Position numbers and translations under genes: made by a program. DNA of 28,185 nucleotides from CAYPHJ01 sp964410485 (lineage in GTDB: Bacteria > Desulfobacterota > Binatia > UBA9968): the NCBI GenBank assembly GCA_964410485.1, contig CAYPHJ010000058.1, forward strand, positions 1 to 28,185, read 5' to 3'. Every line of letters starts with the position of its first letter. Position 1 is the first letter of the stretch. Shown one piece after another: positions 6,556-15,593 of this stretch. The notes under the pieces were generated by a model. That model was not told where the DNA came from, did no database searches, and worked only from the letters and a program-made list of their open reading frames with translations.

Positions 6556-8027
6556 CAACCGCGCCCCTCTGGAGGAGGTTCGGCAAAAGCAACGAACTCC
6601 GGCTGATCGTCGAAAGGGCGCGAGAGAATCTTCAGCAGCGTCTCGAAAGGCGCATAATCGCCGCGATCGACTGCAGCGCTCAAGGCTTCTTCAACTCGAT
6701 AATTGCGTGGAATGAAGGCTGGATTCACGCGCCGCATCGCCTGTGCACGCTCGTCAGGTGAGACCGCCTCGCGGGAAAGCCGCGCATGCCAGTGTCCACT
6801 CCAGAGATCGTAAGCAGCCGGATCGGCGAACAACGCGCGAACGGGTTCCTCCTGACCCAGAACCGCATCGGCGAGGTAGCGGAAGGCTAACGTGTAGTCG
6901 ACATCGTTTCCATCCATCGCGGCGAGAAACCCTGCCGCCAGGTTGATATCGGCCTCGTCCTCGCTGACTAAACCGAGTTTGGCGCGCATACCTTTTAGCC
7001 AGTGGCGCTCGTATTGTCCGGGAAAGGCATTGACCACCTCAGTGGCGCGCGCGATGGCGCGGTTAGGGTCGGCGTCGATCAGGGTTAGAAGCGTCTCGGC
7101 AAACCGCGCAAGGTTCCAATGGGCGATCCGGGGCTGGTTGGCGTAAGCATAGCGGCCCTGAGTGTCGATCGAGCTGAAAACTGTTGCCGGATCATAATGG
7201 TCCATGAAGGCGCACGGGCCGTAATCGATCGTCTCGCCGGAGATCGCCATGTTGTCCGTGTTCATCACACCATGGATGAAGCCCACATGCATCCAGCTGG
7301 CGACGAGCGCCGCTTGTCTGTCGCACACCCGCTCGAGCAACGCCAGGTGTGGATTTGCATGGTCTTTGAGTTCCGGATAGTGGCGATCGATGGTGTAATC
7401 GGCCAGACGACGCACTGTAGCTTCTCCACGGTGCGCGGCAAAAAATTGGAAGGTTCCGACCCGGATGTGGCTGGCCGCAACACGCGTCAAAACAGCGCCA
7501 GGCAGCGCGCGCTCGCGATACACCGGCTCGCCGGTCACAACGGCGGCAAGGGCTCGTGTCGTCGGAATGCCAAGCGCGTGGATCGCTTCACCGATCAGGT
7601 ATTCACGCAACACCGGCCCCAGTGCTGCCCGGCCGTCGCCGGCGCGTGAGAAAGGAGTGGGACCCGAGCCTTTGAGCTGAATATCACGCCGCTGTCCGTT
7701 ACGGTCGATCAGCTCGCCGAGGAGCAGCGCCCGCCCGTCGCCGAGTTGGGGCACGAAACCCCCGAATTGATGGCCGGCGTACGCTTGGGCCAGCGGCATC
7801 GCTCCCTCGGGTGTCTCATTACCCGCAAAGATTCTCGCGCCTTTTTCGGACGCGAGCGCGTCGGCATCGAGTCCGAGTTCGTCAGCCAACTCACGGTTGA
7901 GCTTAACCAAACCGGGCTGCGCCACTTGCGCCGCATTCCAACTGACGTAGAAACCCTCGAGTTCGCGCGCATAGGTATTGTCGAAGGCGAATGGCGCGGC
8001 CGGATGGTTGTTGAAGGCTTGCTTCAT
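6531..8027 (-). CDS. selO: SelO/YdiU family protein AMPylase (cysteine form)
   Basis: A 498-residue SelO (YdiU) protein, a pseudokinase-fold enzyme that transfers AMP from ATP to Ser/Thr/Tyr of target proteins and is linked to redox control. Family marks are QLGDGRA, the LKGSGPTPFSRAGDGRA loop, REYLIGEAIHALGIPTTRAL, HGVMNTDNM and IDYGP (the DFG-like metal site). The length is close to the bacterial norm (~480-500). The protein ends in TFCGT with Cys third from the end, the place where eukaryotic SELENOO carries selenocysteine; here it is plain Cys. The ATG at 8027 opens with MKQAFNNHPAAPF and has AGTCACACG upstream rather than a clear RBS. It converges on the AhpD operon. Confidence 0.93.
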   Translation of the reverse strand: MKQAFNNHPAAPFAFDNTYARELEGFYVSWNAAQVAQPGLVKLNRELADELGLDADALASEKGARIFAGNETPEGAMPLAQAYAGHQFGGFVPQLGDGRALLLGELIDRNGQRRDIQLKGSGPTPFSRAGDGRAALGPVLREYLIGEAIHALGIPTTRALAAVVTGEPVYRERALPGAVLTRVAASHIRVGTFQFFAAHRGEATVRRLADYTIDRHYPELKDHANPHLALLERVCDRQAALVASWMHVGFIHGVMNTDNMAISGETIDYGPCAFMDHYDPATVFSSIDTQGRYAYANQPRIAHWNLARFAETLLTLIDADPNRAIARATEVVNAFPGQYERHWLKGMRAKLGLVSEDEADINLAAGFLAAMDGNDVDYTLAFRYLADAVLGQEEPVRALFADPAAYDLWSGHWHARLSREAVSPDERAQAMRRVNPAFIPRNYRVEEALSAAVDRGDYAPFETLLKILSRPFDDQPEFVAFAEPPPEGRGCYQTFCGT

Positions 8028-8539
8028 CGTGTGACTTTCTGGTCAGGAGCATGGAGTGCCTGAAGTTAGCTATTGTGCTAGATTTGCACGGGAAGATCCA
8101 TACCTGTCGGCCGGGTGTACTCCTCATTGATGTTCATCCTGTCGCGCTCGATAAAGCCCCCAAAAAGTCCGTTAAGGTACCACCACGTAGGGCAGACCTA
8201 TCCTGGATTATTCACGGTCAGAGGAAAACCTACCACAGTGTGTCATCAAGGGGTAAGCCTGGAGGAGCCAAGGCATAGAGACGAACAGCTTCAATGCCGT
8301 GTGGCGGTGCTTGGCTCGCCGCTCGCATTTCCCCAGGCGTTTGCTCCATAAATTCAGCTTGCAGACCGCTCCAAGGCACAGGCCTGTTGCCTGCCCGAGG
8401 GGCCACACAGGGCCGCGCCTGGAAAATCCAAGGAGCGTGACAAGCGCGCTCTCATCCTTTTCCTCCGGCCCTTCCGGTGGCTCAAAGGCGCGCGTTCTGT
8501 TAGATAAGAGACAGTTCCGGGCGTGAAAGGAGGCAGGCG
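8028..8539. other. Gene-free divergent spacer between SelO and GS-hydroquinone reductase
   Basis: About 510 bp between two divergently transcribed genes, so promoters for both should lie here. I see only short scattered frames with no family resemblance. A 38-codon minus-strand frame (MEQTPGEMRAA...DDTLW, about 8236-8352) could be a remnant, but I cannot assign it. No repeat of the three families noted elsewhere is present. Confidence 0.4.
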
Positions 8540-9526
8540 ATGGGCCACATGATTGACGGCAAATGGCAGGACGATGACCGGATTCCGGCCGATGCACGGG
8601 GACATTTCGTTCGGGCGGACTCCCAGTTTCGCAGCTGGATCACTGCGGACGGCGCCGCCGGTCCCTCGGGCAGCGGTGGCTTTAAAGCCGAACCGGGGCG
8701 CTATCATCTTTTCGTAGCGCATTCCTGCCCTTGGGCGCATCGAACGATAATCTTTCGCAAGTTGAAGAAACTCGACCACGTGGTTTCGCTGTCGCTCGCC
8801 GACAAGCCGAAAACGCAAGGCTGGTCGTATGCGGAAGCTATTGATGATTTCGAGCCGGGAGAGGACGGCATTTTCCGCCTGCATCAAGTCTATGCCGCGG
8901 CCGATCCTCGCTATACCGGCAAAGTGACGGTGCCGACTCTCTGGGATCGCGAAAAGCGCACGATTGTTAACAACGAGTCATCCGAGATCATCCGCATGTT
9001 TAATGCGCGCTTTTCCGCGCATACCGGCGTGGGCGACGACCTCTATCCGGAGGAGTTACGCGGCGAGATCGACCGCATCAACGACATCGTATACAGCCAT
9101 TTCAACAACGGCGTGTATCGGGCCGGCTTCGCGCGCAGCCAGGAGGCCTATGAGGAAGCGGCGCGCAAGATTTTTGTCTGTCTCGATATGATGGAACAGT
9201 TGCTCGGAGAGCGGCGCTATTTGGCGGGCGATCGAATCACGGAAGCCGACTGGCGCGCCTTTCCGACGCTCTTGCGCTTCGACCTGGTTTACTACAGCCA
9301 CTTCAAGTGCAACCTACGCCGGGTTCAAGACTATCCAAATCTGACAAACTACCTGCGCGAGCTTTACCAGTGGCCTGGCATCAAAGAGACTGTGGACTTG
9401 CAGAAGATTAAAGCGGGCTACTATGGGCAGCTCAATGTCAACCCGACCGGGATCGTGCCGATCGGGCCAAGTCTCGGCCATTTGGATTTGCCACATGATC
9501 GCGATCATCTGCGCGCCATGCCTTGA
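8540..9526 (+). CDS. yqjG: Glutathionyl-hydroquinone reductase (YqjG/Ecm4 family)
   Basis: A 328-residue Xi-class glutathione transferase. These cytoplasmic enzymes reduce glutathionyl-hydroquinones, releasing free hydroquinone, and are used in quinone and chlorinated-phenol breakdown. The catalytic motif SCPWAHR gives C63. The thioredoxin-like half also has VPTLWDR and NNESSEIIRMFN. The alpha-helical half has GVYRAGFA, the RYLAGDRITEADW segment and YSHFKCNLRR, all typical of the family. GAAAGGAGG lies 7 bp before the ATG. The length is the normal ~320-330. The gene stands alone, divergent from SelO. Confidence 0.93.
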   Translation: MGHMIDGKWQDDDRIPADARGHFVRADSQFRSWITADGAAGPSGSGGFKAEPGRYHLFVAHSCPWAHRTIIFRKLKKLDHVVSLSLADKPKTQGWSYAEAIDDFEPGEDGIFRLHQVYAAADPRYTGKVTVPTLWDREKRTIVNNESSEIIRMFNARFSAHTGVGDDLYPEELRGEIDRINDIVYSHFNNGVYRAGFARSQEAYEEAARKIFVCLDMMEQLLGERRYLAGDRITEADWRAFPTLLRFDLVYYSHFKCNLRRVQDYPNLTNYLRELYQWPGIKETVDLQKIKAGYYGQLNVNPTGIVPIGPSLGHLDLPHDRDHLRAMP

Positions 9527-9640
9527 GCACGAGCCGATCAAACGCGACGAGAGTTGCACCTGGGCAGCGAATGCCGGCAGCGGATGATCGGCGTTCAATT
9601 CGTGGTCACGGTGACGGAACTTTCAAGGGGAGATCGAACC

Positions 9641-11116
9641 GTGGATCAGATTCTTATCGGGAAGGGTGAACAGCCTGTCTATTTACTTGCCAAGTACGCA
9701 AACCGCCATGGACTGGTTGCCGGTGCCACTGGAACCGGCAAGACGGTCTCTTTGCTCGTCATGGCGGAGGGTTTCTCGCGACTCGGCGTGCCGGTTTTTA
9801 TCGCCGACGTAAAGGGAGATGTGGCGGGCCTGGCCTTGCCCGGTGTCGCGAACGAGAAGATCAAACAGCGCGTCACGCAGATCGGCATCGAAGGCTACGG
9901 CAATGAGGCGAGCCCGGTTCTCTTCTGGGATTTGTACGGCAAGATGGGGCATCCGGTCCGCGCCACGATTACTGAGATCGGGCCGACCCTGCTCGGCCGC
10001 ATTCTGGATCTCAACGACACACAGACGGGAGTGCTCGAAGTCGCCTTTCAGCTTGCCGACAGCCAAGGGTTGCTGCTCCTCGACCTGGATGATCTCCGTG
10101 CTTTACTCGGGTTCGTCGCTGAGAACCGCAAGGAGATCTCCACACAATATGGTCTAGTCAGCACCCAGTCGGTGGCTGCCATCCAGCGCACCTTGTTGGC
10201 GCTGGAGCGGGAGGGCGGCAAACTTTTTTTCGGCGAGCCTGCCCTGGAACTGGGCGACTTAATGCGCACAGACCTCAACGGCCGCGGCGTCATTAACATC
10301 CTGGCCGCCGACCAACTGATTCTGCACCCACGGTTATATTCGAGCTTCCTCTTGTGGCTCCTGTCGGAGCTGTTCGAGAATTTGCCCGAGGTCGGCGATC
10401 TCGACAGGCCCAAGCTGGTGTTCTTTTTTGACGAGGCACACCTACTGTTCGACGGCGCGCCGCTCGCGCTGCGCCAGCGTGTCGAACAGGTCGTGCGGAT
10501 TATTCGGTCCAAGGGAGTGGGTGTGTACTTCTGCTCGCAATTTCCTGACGACGTGCCGAACGAGATCCTCGGTCAACTCGGGAACCGTGTTCAGCACGCT
10601 CTCCGCGCCTTCACGCCGCGCGATCAGAAAGCGGTGCGTACTGCAGCGGAAACCTTCGTTGCCAACCGCGGTCTCAACGTTGCCGAGGCCATCTCGCAAC
10701 TCGGCGTCGGCGAGGCGTTGGTCTCGATGCTCCAGGAGAAGGGAGTGCCGATGCCGGTGGAGCGCGCGCTGATCGCTCCGCCCCGTTGCCGGATGGGGGC
10801 GATTACACCGGAGGAACGGGTAGCCGTGCGGGCGCGGAGTCCGGTAAGCAGCAAGTACGATACCCCGGTGAACCGCGAGTCGGCCTACGAGATCCTGAGC
10901 CGGCGAGCGGCAGAGGCAGACGCGAGCCAACCAGAGGCGAAGCGCCAACCCGAACAGCGCGGGCAGCTAGGAGATTTGCTGTGGGGCACCGGACGCCGCC
11001 AGGGCATGGTGGAAGCGATGGCCAAACAGGCCGCGCGCACGATGGGCAGCCAGCTTGGCCGGCAGATCCTGCGCGGCGTGCTGGGCGGCCTACTTGGCGG
11101 CGCGCGTCGCAGCTAG
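9641..11116 (+). CDS. HerA-like / DUF853 (YjgR family) P-loop NTPase
   Basis: A 491-residue ATPase of the DUF853 (YjgR) family, related to HerA/FtsK-type DNA-pumping ATPases. It begins with ILIGKGEQPVYLLAKYANRHGLVAGATGTGKT, with Walker A (GATGTGKT) at residues 28-35. Walker B is KLVFFFDEAHLLF. IADVKGDVAGLA and SKGVGVYFCSQFPDDVP (sensor-like) follow the family order. The C-terminus is Gln/Arg-rich and ends in a Gly/Leu stretch. I chose GTG at 9641 because AAGGGGAG lies 8 bp upstream and the protein then starts as the family does; the frame is open back to a TTG at 9554. The cellular role of YjgR proteins is unsettled. Confidence 0.88.
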   Translation: MDQILIGKGEQPVYLLAKYANRHGLVAGATGTGKTVSLLVMAEGFSRLGVPVFIADVKGDVAGLALPGVANEKIKQRVTQIGIEGYGNEASPVLFWDLYGKMGHPVRATITEIGPTLLGRILDLNDTQTGVLEVAFQLADSQGLLLLDLDDLRALLGFVAENRKEISTQYGLVSTQSVAAIQRTLLALEREGGKLFFGEPALELGDLMRTDLNGRGVINILAADQLILHPRLYSSFLLWLLSELFENLPEVGDLDRPKLVFFFDEAHLLFDGAPLALRQRVEQVVRIIRSKGVGVYFCSQFPDDVPNEILGQLGNRVQHALRAFTPRDQKAVRTAAETFVANRGLNVAEAISQLGVGEALVSMLQEKGVPMPVERALIAPPRCRMGAITPEERVAVRARSPVSSKYDTPVNRESAYEILSRRAAEADASQPEAKRQPEQRGQLGDLLWGTGRRQGMVEAMAKQAARTMGSQLGRQILRGVLGGLLGGARRS

Positions 11117-11188
11117 AGTAGTAAGAAGACCGGCGACCGGAGCCCGGAAAACGAAGACCGGAGGACCGAAGACCAGGGCGGCGCCATT

Positions 11189-12001
11189 TCAGCTCCAATC
11201 CTTGATAAACTCCAAAATATTTCGGTTGAAAGCCTTCGGCTGCTCCCAGTTGATGGCGTGAGCGGCCTCGGGCAGGACGACGAACTTGGCGCCTGAGATA
11301 TGGGCGAGCTGCCGTCGCATGACCCAGGGCGGCGTCACCAAATCCTGATCTCCCGGCATCAGCAACGTCGGCACGCGAATCGTTTCAAGCTTCTGATAGG
11401 TGATCGTAGCGCGCTGCGGTTGCGCCGGAGCGCCCTGCTGGCGCGAGTTGCGGTAAATCTCCAGCCACTGTTTCAGACCCTCCGGGTTGGTCGCCATGTA
11501 CCCCGTGCTGACTTCGCGAAGCTCCGCGGGCCAGCCTCGGAATCCAGGCAGCGCGAATTGCTCACGCAGCTTGCGTGTTTCTTCGTCCGTAATGGCGCCG
11601 CTGCTGGCGGCGATGACCAGGCTGCGCAATCGCTCCGGCTGCCAGAGTACATAATCGTAGGCTGCGAAGCCGCCGCCCGCCACGGCGACGAGATGAAACC
11701 GGTCGAGCTCGAGGCGTTCCACCAGGGCATGAAGATCTTCCGCGATAGTACCGGGCTGGGGACCGGTGTCAGGATTCGCAGTGCTGCGCCCCCAGCCGCG
11801 CCGGTCGAAAGCAATAACGCGATAGCCGGCCTCGACAAAACCCGGAATGTTGTACTGCCAGCTGTCTGCATTGCCGGTATTGGCGTGCAGCAGCACGACC
11901 GGTACACCGCTGCCGCCGCTATCGGTGTACCTAAGACGCACGCCGGGTAAATCCGCATATCCGGCGAATTGTCGGCCTTTTTCTGCCGTGGTCGTCACCA
12001 T
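11189..12001 (-). CDS. Alpha/beta-hydrolase-fold protein with Ala at the nucleophile position
   Basis: A 270-residue alpha/beta-hydrolase-fold protein with LLHANTG (oxyanion region), FDRRGWGRS, GDQDLVTPP (acid residue) and EAAHAINWEQP (catalytic His). The nucleophile elbow, normally G-x-S-x-G, reads HLVAVAGGG, so A108 stands where Ser is expected. The DNA there is unambiguous (GCC GTG GCG GGC). The fold is intact, so this is not simple decay: it may be a non-hydrolytic member, such as a cofactor-free dioxygenase, lyase or binding protein. AAGGAG precedes the ATG at 12001. The amidohydrolase lies upstream on the same strand (107-bp gap), so co-transcription is likely. Confidence 0.82.
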   Translation of the reverse strand: MVTTTAEKGRQFAGYADLPGVRLRYTDSGGSGVPVVLLHANTGNADSWQYNIPGFVEAGYRVIAFDRRGWGRSTANPDTGPQPGTIAEDLHALVERLELDRFHLVAVAGGGFAAYDYVLWQPERLRSLVIAASSGAITDEETRKLREQFALPGFRGWPAELREVSTGYMATNPEGLKQWLEIYRNSRQQGAPAQPQRATITYQKLETIRVPTLLMPGDQDLVTPPWVMRRQLAHISGAKFVVLPEAAHAINWEQPKAFNRNILEFIKDWS

Positions 12002-12108
12002 GGAGAGCTTCTCCTTTTTCTCCTGCGCTACGCGCCCGGCCGGTGCAAATCTTTTTATCGAAGAGGGGTTTTATAAAGTCCGCTCGAGTAATTTCCCGCC
12101 ACCTTGCG

Positions 12109-12870
12109 CTAGCCAACGTTTCTCGGCCTGTAAAATTCAATGGCATTTTTGTAGAAGACATTAGCCGCCTTTTCTTCGCCTAACGTCTCCAGCACCAGCG
12201 TATAATCGTGATCCTGATATGGCCGTGGCGCACGCGTGGACGGCAGGTCGGTGCCGAACACAAGCGACCGCGGGTTGGCCGCATAGAGGTCGCTCAGCGC
12301 GGGGCGTACGTCGAAGTCCACTCGTCCAAAACCGGTGGCCTTTACGCGCACACCCGTTTCCGCGAGTTTAAGCAGTGTCGGAAAGCCTGCTTTGGAGAGG
12401 CCGAGATGGTCGATGCTGACCGCCGGCAATGAAACAAGGGTGTCAAACAAGCCGGCAAGCTCGCTGGAATCGATATACAACTCCGTGTGCCAGCCGACCA
12501 GCTCATGAACGCGCCGGGCCATGCTCTCCAGATGATTAATTTCTTCCGAGCCGCCGCGCTTGACGTTGAAACGGACCGCTCGCACCCCTGCGCTGTTGAG
12601 TTCCTGCAATTCCCGATCCGAAATCGTCTGCGGCACCTGAATGACGCCGACAAAAGCGGGTCCGAGCACTTTTAAAGTATGGAATAAATAGGTTTGATCG
12701 AAAGCCTGGAACGAGCCCGACACGACCGCGCCGCCGCAAAGATCGACAGCCTTCAAGCGCGCTAAATAATCCGCGCTGGTAAACGCGTCGGGCATGAATC
12801 CTTGATTGGGCACGACGGGAAAGTTCTTGTCGATAATATGAAAATGGCAATCAAAAAATTTTTGCTTCAA
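12109..12870 (-). CDS. Amidohydrolase_2 family TIM-barrel hydrolase
   Basis: A 253-residue metal-dependent hydrolase of the amidohydrolase_2 group, which includes 2-pyrone-4,6-dicarboxylate lactonase and related lactonases and decarboxylases. It opens with FDCHFHI, the HxH first-strand metal site. GVRAVRFNVKRGG forms the middle strand, VSIDHLGL carries a later His, and FGTDLPS carries the last-strand Asp. This order and length (~250-290) fit the lactonase-like subgroup. It probably forms a two-gene unit with the downstream hydrolase-fold gene. The substrate is unknown; a lactone or carboxylated ring is the family-based guess. Confidence 0.87.
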   Translation of the reverse strand: MKQKFFDCHFHIIDKNFPVVPNQGFMPDAFTSADYLARLKAVDLCGGAVVSGSFQAFDQTYLFHTLKVLGPAFVGVIQVPQTISDRELQELNSAGVRAVRFNVKRGGSEEINHLESMARRVHELVGWHTELYIDSSELAGLFDTLVSLPAVSIDHLGLSKAGFPTLLKLAETGVRVKATGFGRVDFDVRPALSDLYAANPRSLVFGTDLPSTRAPRPYQDHDYTLVLETLGEEKAANVFYKNAIEFYRPRNVG

Positions 12871-13189
12871 CGAAGTTCTCCCTTCCGATCGGGCTGGGGC
12901 ACTGGAGTGGTGGAGTAATGGAGTAATGTATTTGAAACCAAATAGTATGCTACTTAACTCCGGTCCCCCCTATCTTTCTAGCATTCCTAGGCGGAACTCA
13001 ATAGCTGTGGATCGAAGACGCTGGACTGCGGAGTCATGAGTATGTGGAAGCGTAATCTGATTCGATTCGCGAGACCGAATTAAAGAAAATTGCTGCACAT
13101 TTTGCTGTTCACTGTGGTACGGTGGCCGTAAGCTCTGACTATCGAACAACAAAGCAGAGCCCGCTGACGCCCGGGGCGCGATTTGAAGG
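12871..13189. other. Divergent spacer with a possible transposase remnant
   Basis: A 319-bp gap between divergent genes; promoters for both must lie here. On the plus strand around 13070-13120 a broken frame reads RETELKKIAAHFAVHCGTVAVSS. It resembles the helix-turn-helix end of REP-associated (Y1) transposases (IAxHFGVHYATVSR). No start, catalytic domain or intact frame remains. This is a weak resemblance only. Confidence 0.3.
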
Positions 13190-14533
13190 ATGCCGTATCT
13201 ATTGTTTCCGCTGGAGGTTTCTCCAACCACTGCCAGACTCTGGGTCGGCGTTGTCAATGCCGGCCGAGCGGGGGAACTGTCGCTCCTGATCGACTCCAGA
13301 GTCCATCCTTTATCACCGGACTGGAAGACTTGGGTGTCGCAGAGCGGGGCCGCCAGTCTGAGATACCAGACACCGGTGATCTCCGGACTCGAGCCGGGTA
13401 CATTTTGCCGTGTCAAGCTTTTGCGTAACGGTGAGATCCTTGCCAGCGCTTCTTTGACAACTCATCCAACGACTCTTCCGGCGATTTGGGAGAAACCGTT
13501 TACGGTCCTTGTGGCATCATGCTTTTATGAGAAAAACGATCAGGAGGGTCTCGCGGGCCGCGCCTTTCGAGCGGTGTTCAACGAGGAAGGACCCAACCTG
13601 AAAGTTCTTTGCGGCGATCAAGTCTATCTCGACGCGCCTTGGTGGCACTTTTTACTGCGCAGTTACAACGCGGCTGAACTGGAGGACAGGTTCTTCGAGA
13701 GCTATCGTGCAACCTGGACGCAACAGGCAACGCTTGGCGGGCTCTATGAGCTCCTTCGCTCCGGCGCCAATTACCTGACTTCCGACGATCACGAGTTCTG
13801 GAACAATGCTCCCAATGCGGCCGTATATGTGCGCAAAACCTGGACCCAAGGCGGTCGCCAGGAATGGTATGATCTGGCGCTGCGATTCTACGAAATATTT
13901 CAGCCCACAGGCCCCATCGCCGAGTTCTCAGTCGGTGCTCTCTCGTTTTTCATAGCTGACGCGCGCATGCACCGAAAGTCAGATTGGAGCGACTTTATGA
14001 AGACTGAGAATTTCGACAAGCTCGCAAGTTGGGTAGAACAGCTCAATGGTCCTGGTGTTCTCATCATGGGGCAGCCCGTTTTCGCAGAGCCTGCGGGGTC
14101 GACCGGGTTTTTCACAGACTGGCACCTCCCTAACTACGATCAATACCGGCCGCTGGCGCAAGCTCTTTCCGCTTCACGCCACTCGCTCGTTTTCCTGACG
14201 GGTGACCGTCACTTTGGTCGGATAGCCCGGTGTAGGCTCGTTTCCGGAGCGGACTTAATAGAGGTGATTTCTTCCCCGCTCGCGTTGGTGGACTGGTTAG
14301 CCGGCGGAGCCTGGACAAGCGCCCCCGACATGTTTCCGGTTTTTGCCGTTCCTGGTGTTGCCAAGAGGCCGGTCGAAACCAATCAGGCGTTCCAGCGCAG
14401 CGACAATCATTTCTTGACGCTCGAGTTCTATGAAAGCGGCGCGCGTGTCCACGTGACCGTGAAGGCCTGGCCGATTCCGCAGGACGGGAGCAAGCCGAAA
14501 GGAACGGTCGTGTACGAGCGCTGGCTCCAGTAG
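13190..14533 (+). CDS. PhoD-like metallophosphatase
   Basis: A 447-residue protein of the PhoD/alkaline phosphatase D superfamily, which hydrolyses phosphate mono- or diesters at a two-metal centre. A beta-sandwich-like N-terminal region (residues ~1-90) precedes the catalytic domain with VASCFY, CGDQVYLD, TSDDHEFWNN and LTGDRHFGR, the expected metal-ligand motifs in order. No Tat or Sec signal is visible, unlike secreted PhoD, so it may act in the cytoplasm or be only distantly related. An in-frame TGA two codons before the ATG fixes 13190 as the earliest start, though GAAGG lies unusually close. The downstream gene starts 10 bp after the stop, so the two are likely co-translated. Confidence 0.85.
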   Translation: MPYLLFPLEVSPTTARLWVGVVNAGRAGELSLLIDSRVHPLSPDWKTWVSQSGAASLRYQTPVISGLEPGTFCRVKLLRNGEILASASLTTHPTTLPAIWEKPFTVLVASCFYEKNDQEGLAGRAFRAVFNEEGPNLKVLCGDQVYLDAPWWHFLLRSYNAAELEDRFFESYRATWTQQATLGGLYELLRSGANYLTSDDHEFWNNAPNAAVYVRKTWTQGGRQEWYDLALRFYEIFQPTGPIAEFSVGALSFFIADARMHRKSDWSDFMKTENFDKLASWVEQLNGPGVLIMGQPVFAEPAGSTGFFTDWHLPNYDQYRPLAQALSASRHSLVFLTGDRHFGRIARCRLVSGADLIEVISSPLALVDWLAGGAWTSAPDMFPVFAVPGVAKRPVETNQAFQRSDNHFLTLEFYESGARVHVTVKAWPIPQDGSKPKGTVVYERWLQ

Positions 14534-14543
14534 GAGGATCGAC

Positions 14544-15305
14544 ATGATTCCGGTGCGCCATTCAGCCGAGACCGTCGCCAACCCGGACCTGCGCGAACTG
14601 CGCCCACGTAGAGGTGAGAGGAATCGGCAGTGGCTTCGGCGCGTGAAAGCGGACAAAGGCATTATTCTTCTCGGTGGCGGTTCCCTTACTCATTTCCGTA
14701 TTCGTGTCGCTCAGTCTCATCTGCGGAGTGATCTTCTGCCGAGCTTTTGGTCTATGGCCGGTATCCTGGATGGCGCCGATGCGTTTTTTTCTGTGCCGCT
14801 CGATTTGAGGCACGAGGCCTCCGAAATAGCGCAGAAAAACGGCGTACAGAGATGCCGCCTGCAGGACTATGACGATCCAACTTTATTTCCCAATATCGCG
14901 GTCATCCAATTTGCGGGGCTGAGCGCAAATACTCGTGACAACATCGCCAAGGTCGAAGCCCAGCGAAGTATTATGGATATGCCTGGCCTCATGCTCCCGT
15001 GGCTTGGTTTCATTTGGGGCGCCGGAGACCACGGCAACCCACTGCTTCAAGGCACCGGGCTTCCGAGCTCGGCTTTCGTGGAGGCAGTCTACAGTATCGA
15101 CCGCGTTGACCTCACGCCCGGAGTTTCCGCAGCCTCAAGCTGTCCGGAAGCAGTCTGGCAATCAGCGAAATGGTGGCGCAGATATTACGAGGAGACCGGG
15201 GCAGCCCAGGCAGAGCGCGCAGCGCCAACCGGCTATTACGCGCTCCGTCAACCGGCGGCGGCAGCTTTGGATCCAGACCGACTAGCGCCGCGCAGACGGC
15301 GCTGA
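14544..15305 (+). CDS. Hypothetical protein, translationally linked to the PhoD-like phosphatase
   Basis: I do not recognise this family. It encodes 253 residues with GGAGGATCGAC directly before the ATG, 10 bp after the PhoD-like stop. Visible pieces are a basic N-terminus (LRPRRGERNRQWLRR), a GIILLGGGSLTHFRI strand, a DAFFSVPLDL segment, GLMLPWLGFIWGAGDHGNP in the middle, and a Trp-rich stretch (WQSAKWWRRYYEE). The C-terminus is Ala/Arg/Pro-rich and ends in RRRR. No signal peptide or clear membrane span is seen. The tight spacing suggests it works with the phosphatase, but the activity is unknown. Confidence 0.65.
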   Translation: MIPVRHSAETVANPDLRELRPRRGERNRQWLRRVKADKGIILLGGGSLTHFRIRVAQSHLRSDLLPSFWSMAGILDGADAFFSVPLDLRHEASEIAQKNGVQRCRLQDYDDPTLFPNIAVIQFAGLSANTRDNIAKVEAQRSIMDMPGLMLPWLGFIWGAGDHGNPLLQGTGLPSSAFVEAVYSIDRVDLTPGVSAASSCPEAVWQSAKWWRRYYEETGAAQAERAAPTGYYALRQPAAAALDPDRLAPRRRR

Positions 15306-15317
15306 CTGGAACCAACT

Positions 15318-15430
15318 CAACCCGAAGTTCTGCAGATCAGCCGCTGCATTGACCGGTTGCTTTCAAGTTGTAATGTCGCGCCGCGAGACGTGGATGGTAT
15401 CTTCATGACCGGGTGGATCTTCCTTTGTTC
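15318..15430 (+). pseudogene. Hsp70/DnaK-like gene fragment
   Basis: A frame reading ISRCIDRLLSSCNVAPRDVDGIFMTG, then, after one base shift at about 15412, GGSSFVP, matches the Hsp70 nucleotide-binding domain segment usually seen as DRxLxxxGVxPxxVDxVxLTGGSSxVP. No start or remaining domains are present, and the frameshift shows decay. It is fused directly to a pirin-like fragment, so two genes were broken and joined here. Confidence 0.5.
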
Positions 15431-15568
15431 CGATCAGTCGTGCGTGGGAAGATGACGCTCGACAGAAAACCGCTGAGCGCGGGCGATGGCGCGGCGATCC
15501 AGGATGAAGCCGGCCTGGATATCAAGGCCACGGAGCAGACTGAACTTTTACTGTTTGAACTACCGTAG
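15428..15568 (+). pseudogene. Pirin (YhaK-like) C-terminal fragment
   Basis: A 46-codon frame ending at TAG 15566-15568 reads VVRGKMTLDRKPLSAGDGAAIQDE, then a tail ending TELLLFELP. This matches the last ~45 residues of YhaK-type pirins (VVxGxVTLNGxxLSAGDGAAIxDE...LLFDLP). The rest of the gene is missing. The fragment begins where the Hsp70-like piece ends, so it is debris from rearrangement rather than a gene. Confidence 0.55.
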
Positions 15569-15593
15569 TCTTTGAGGCCTCCGAGCGCACGAC

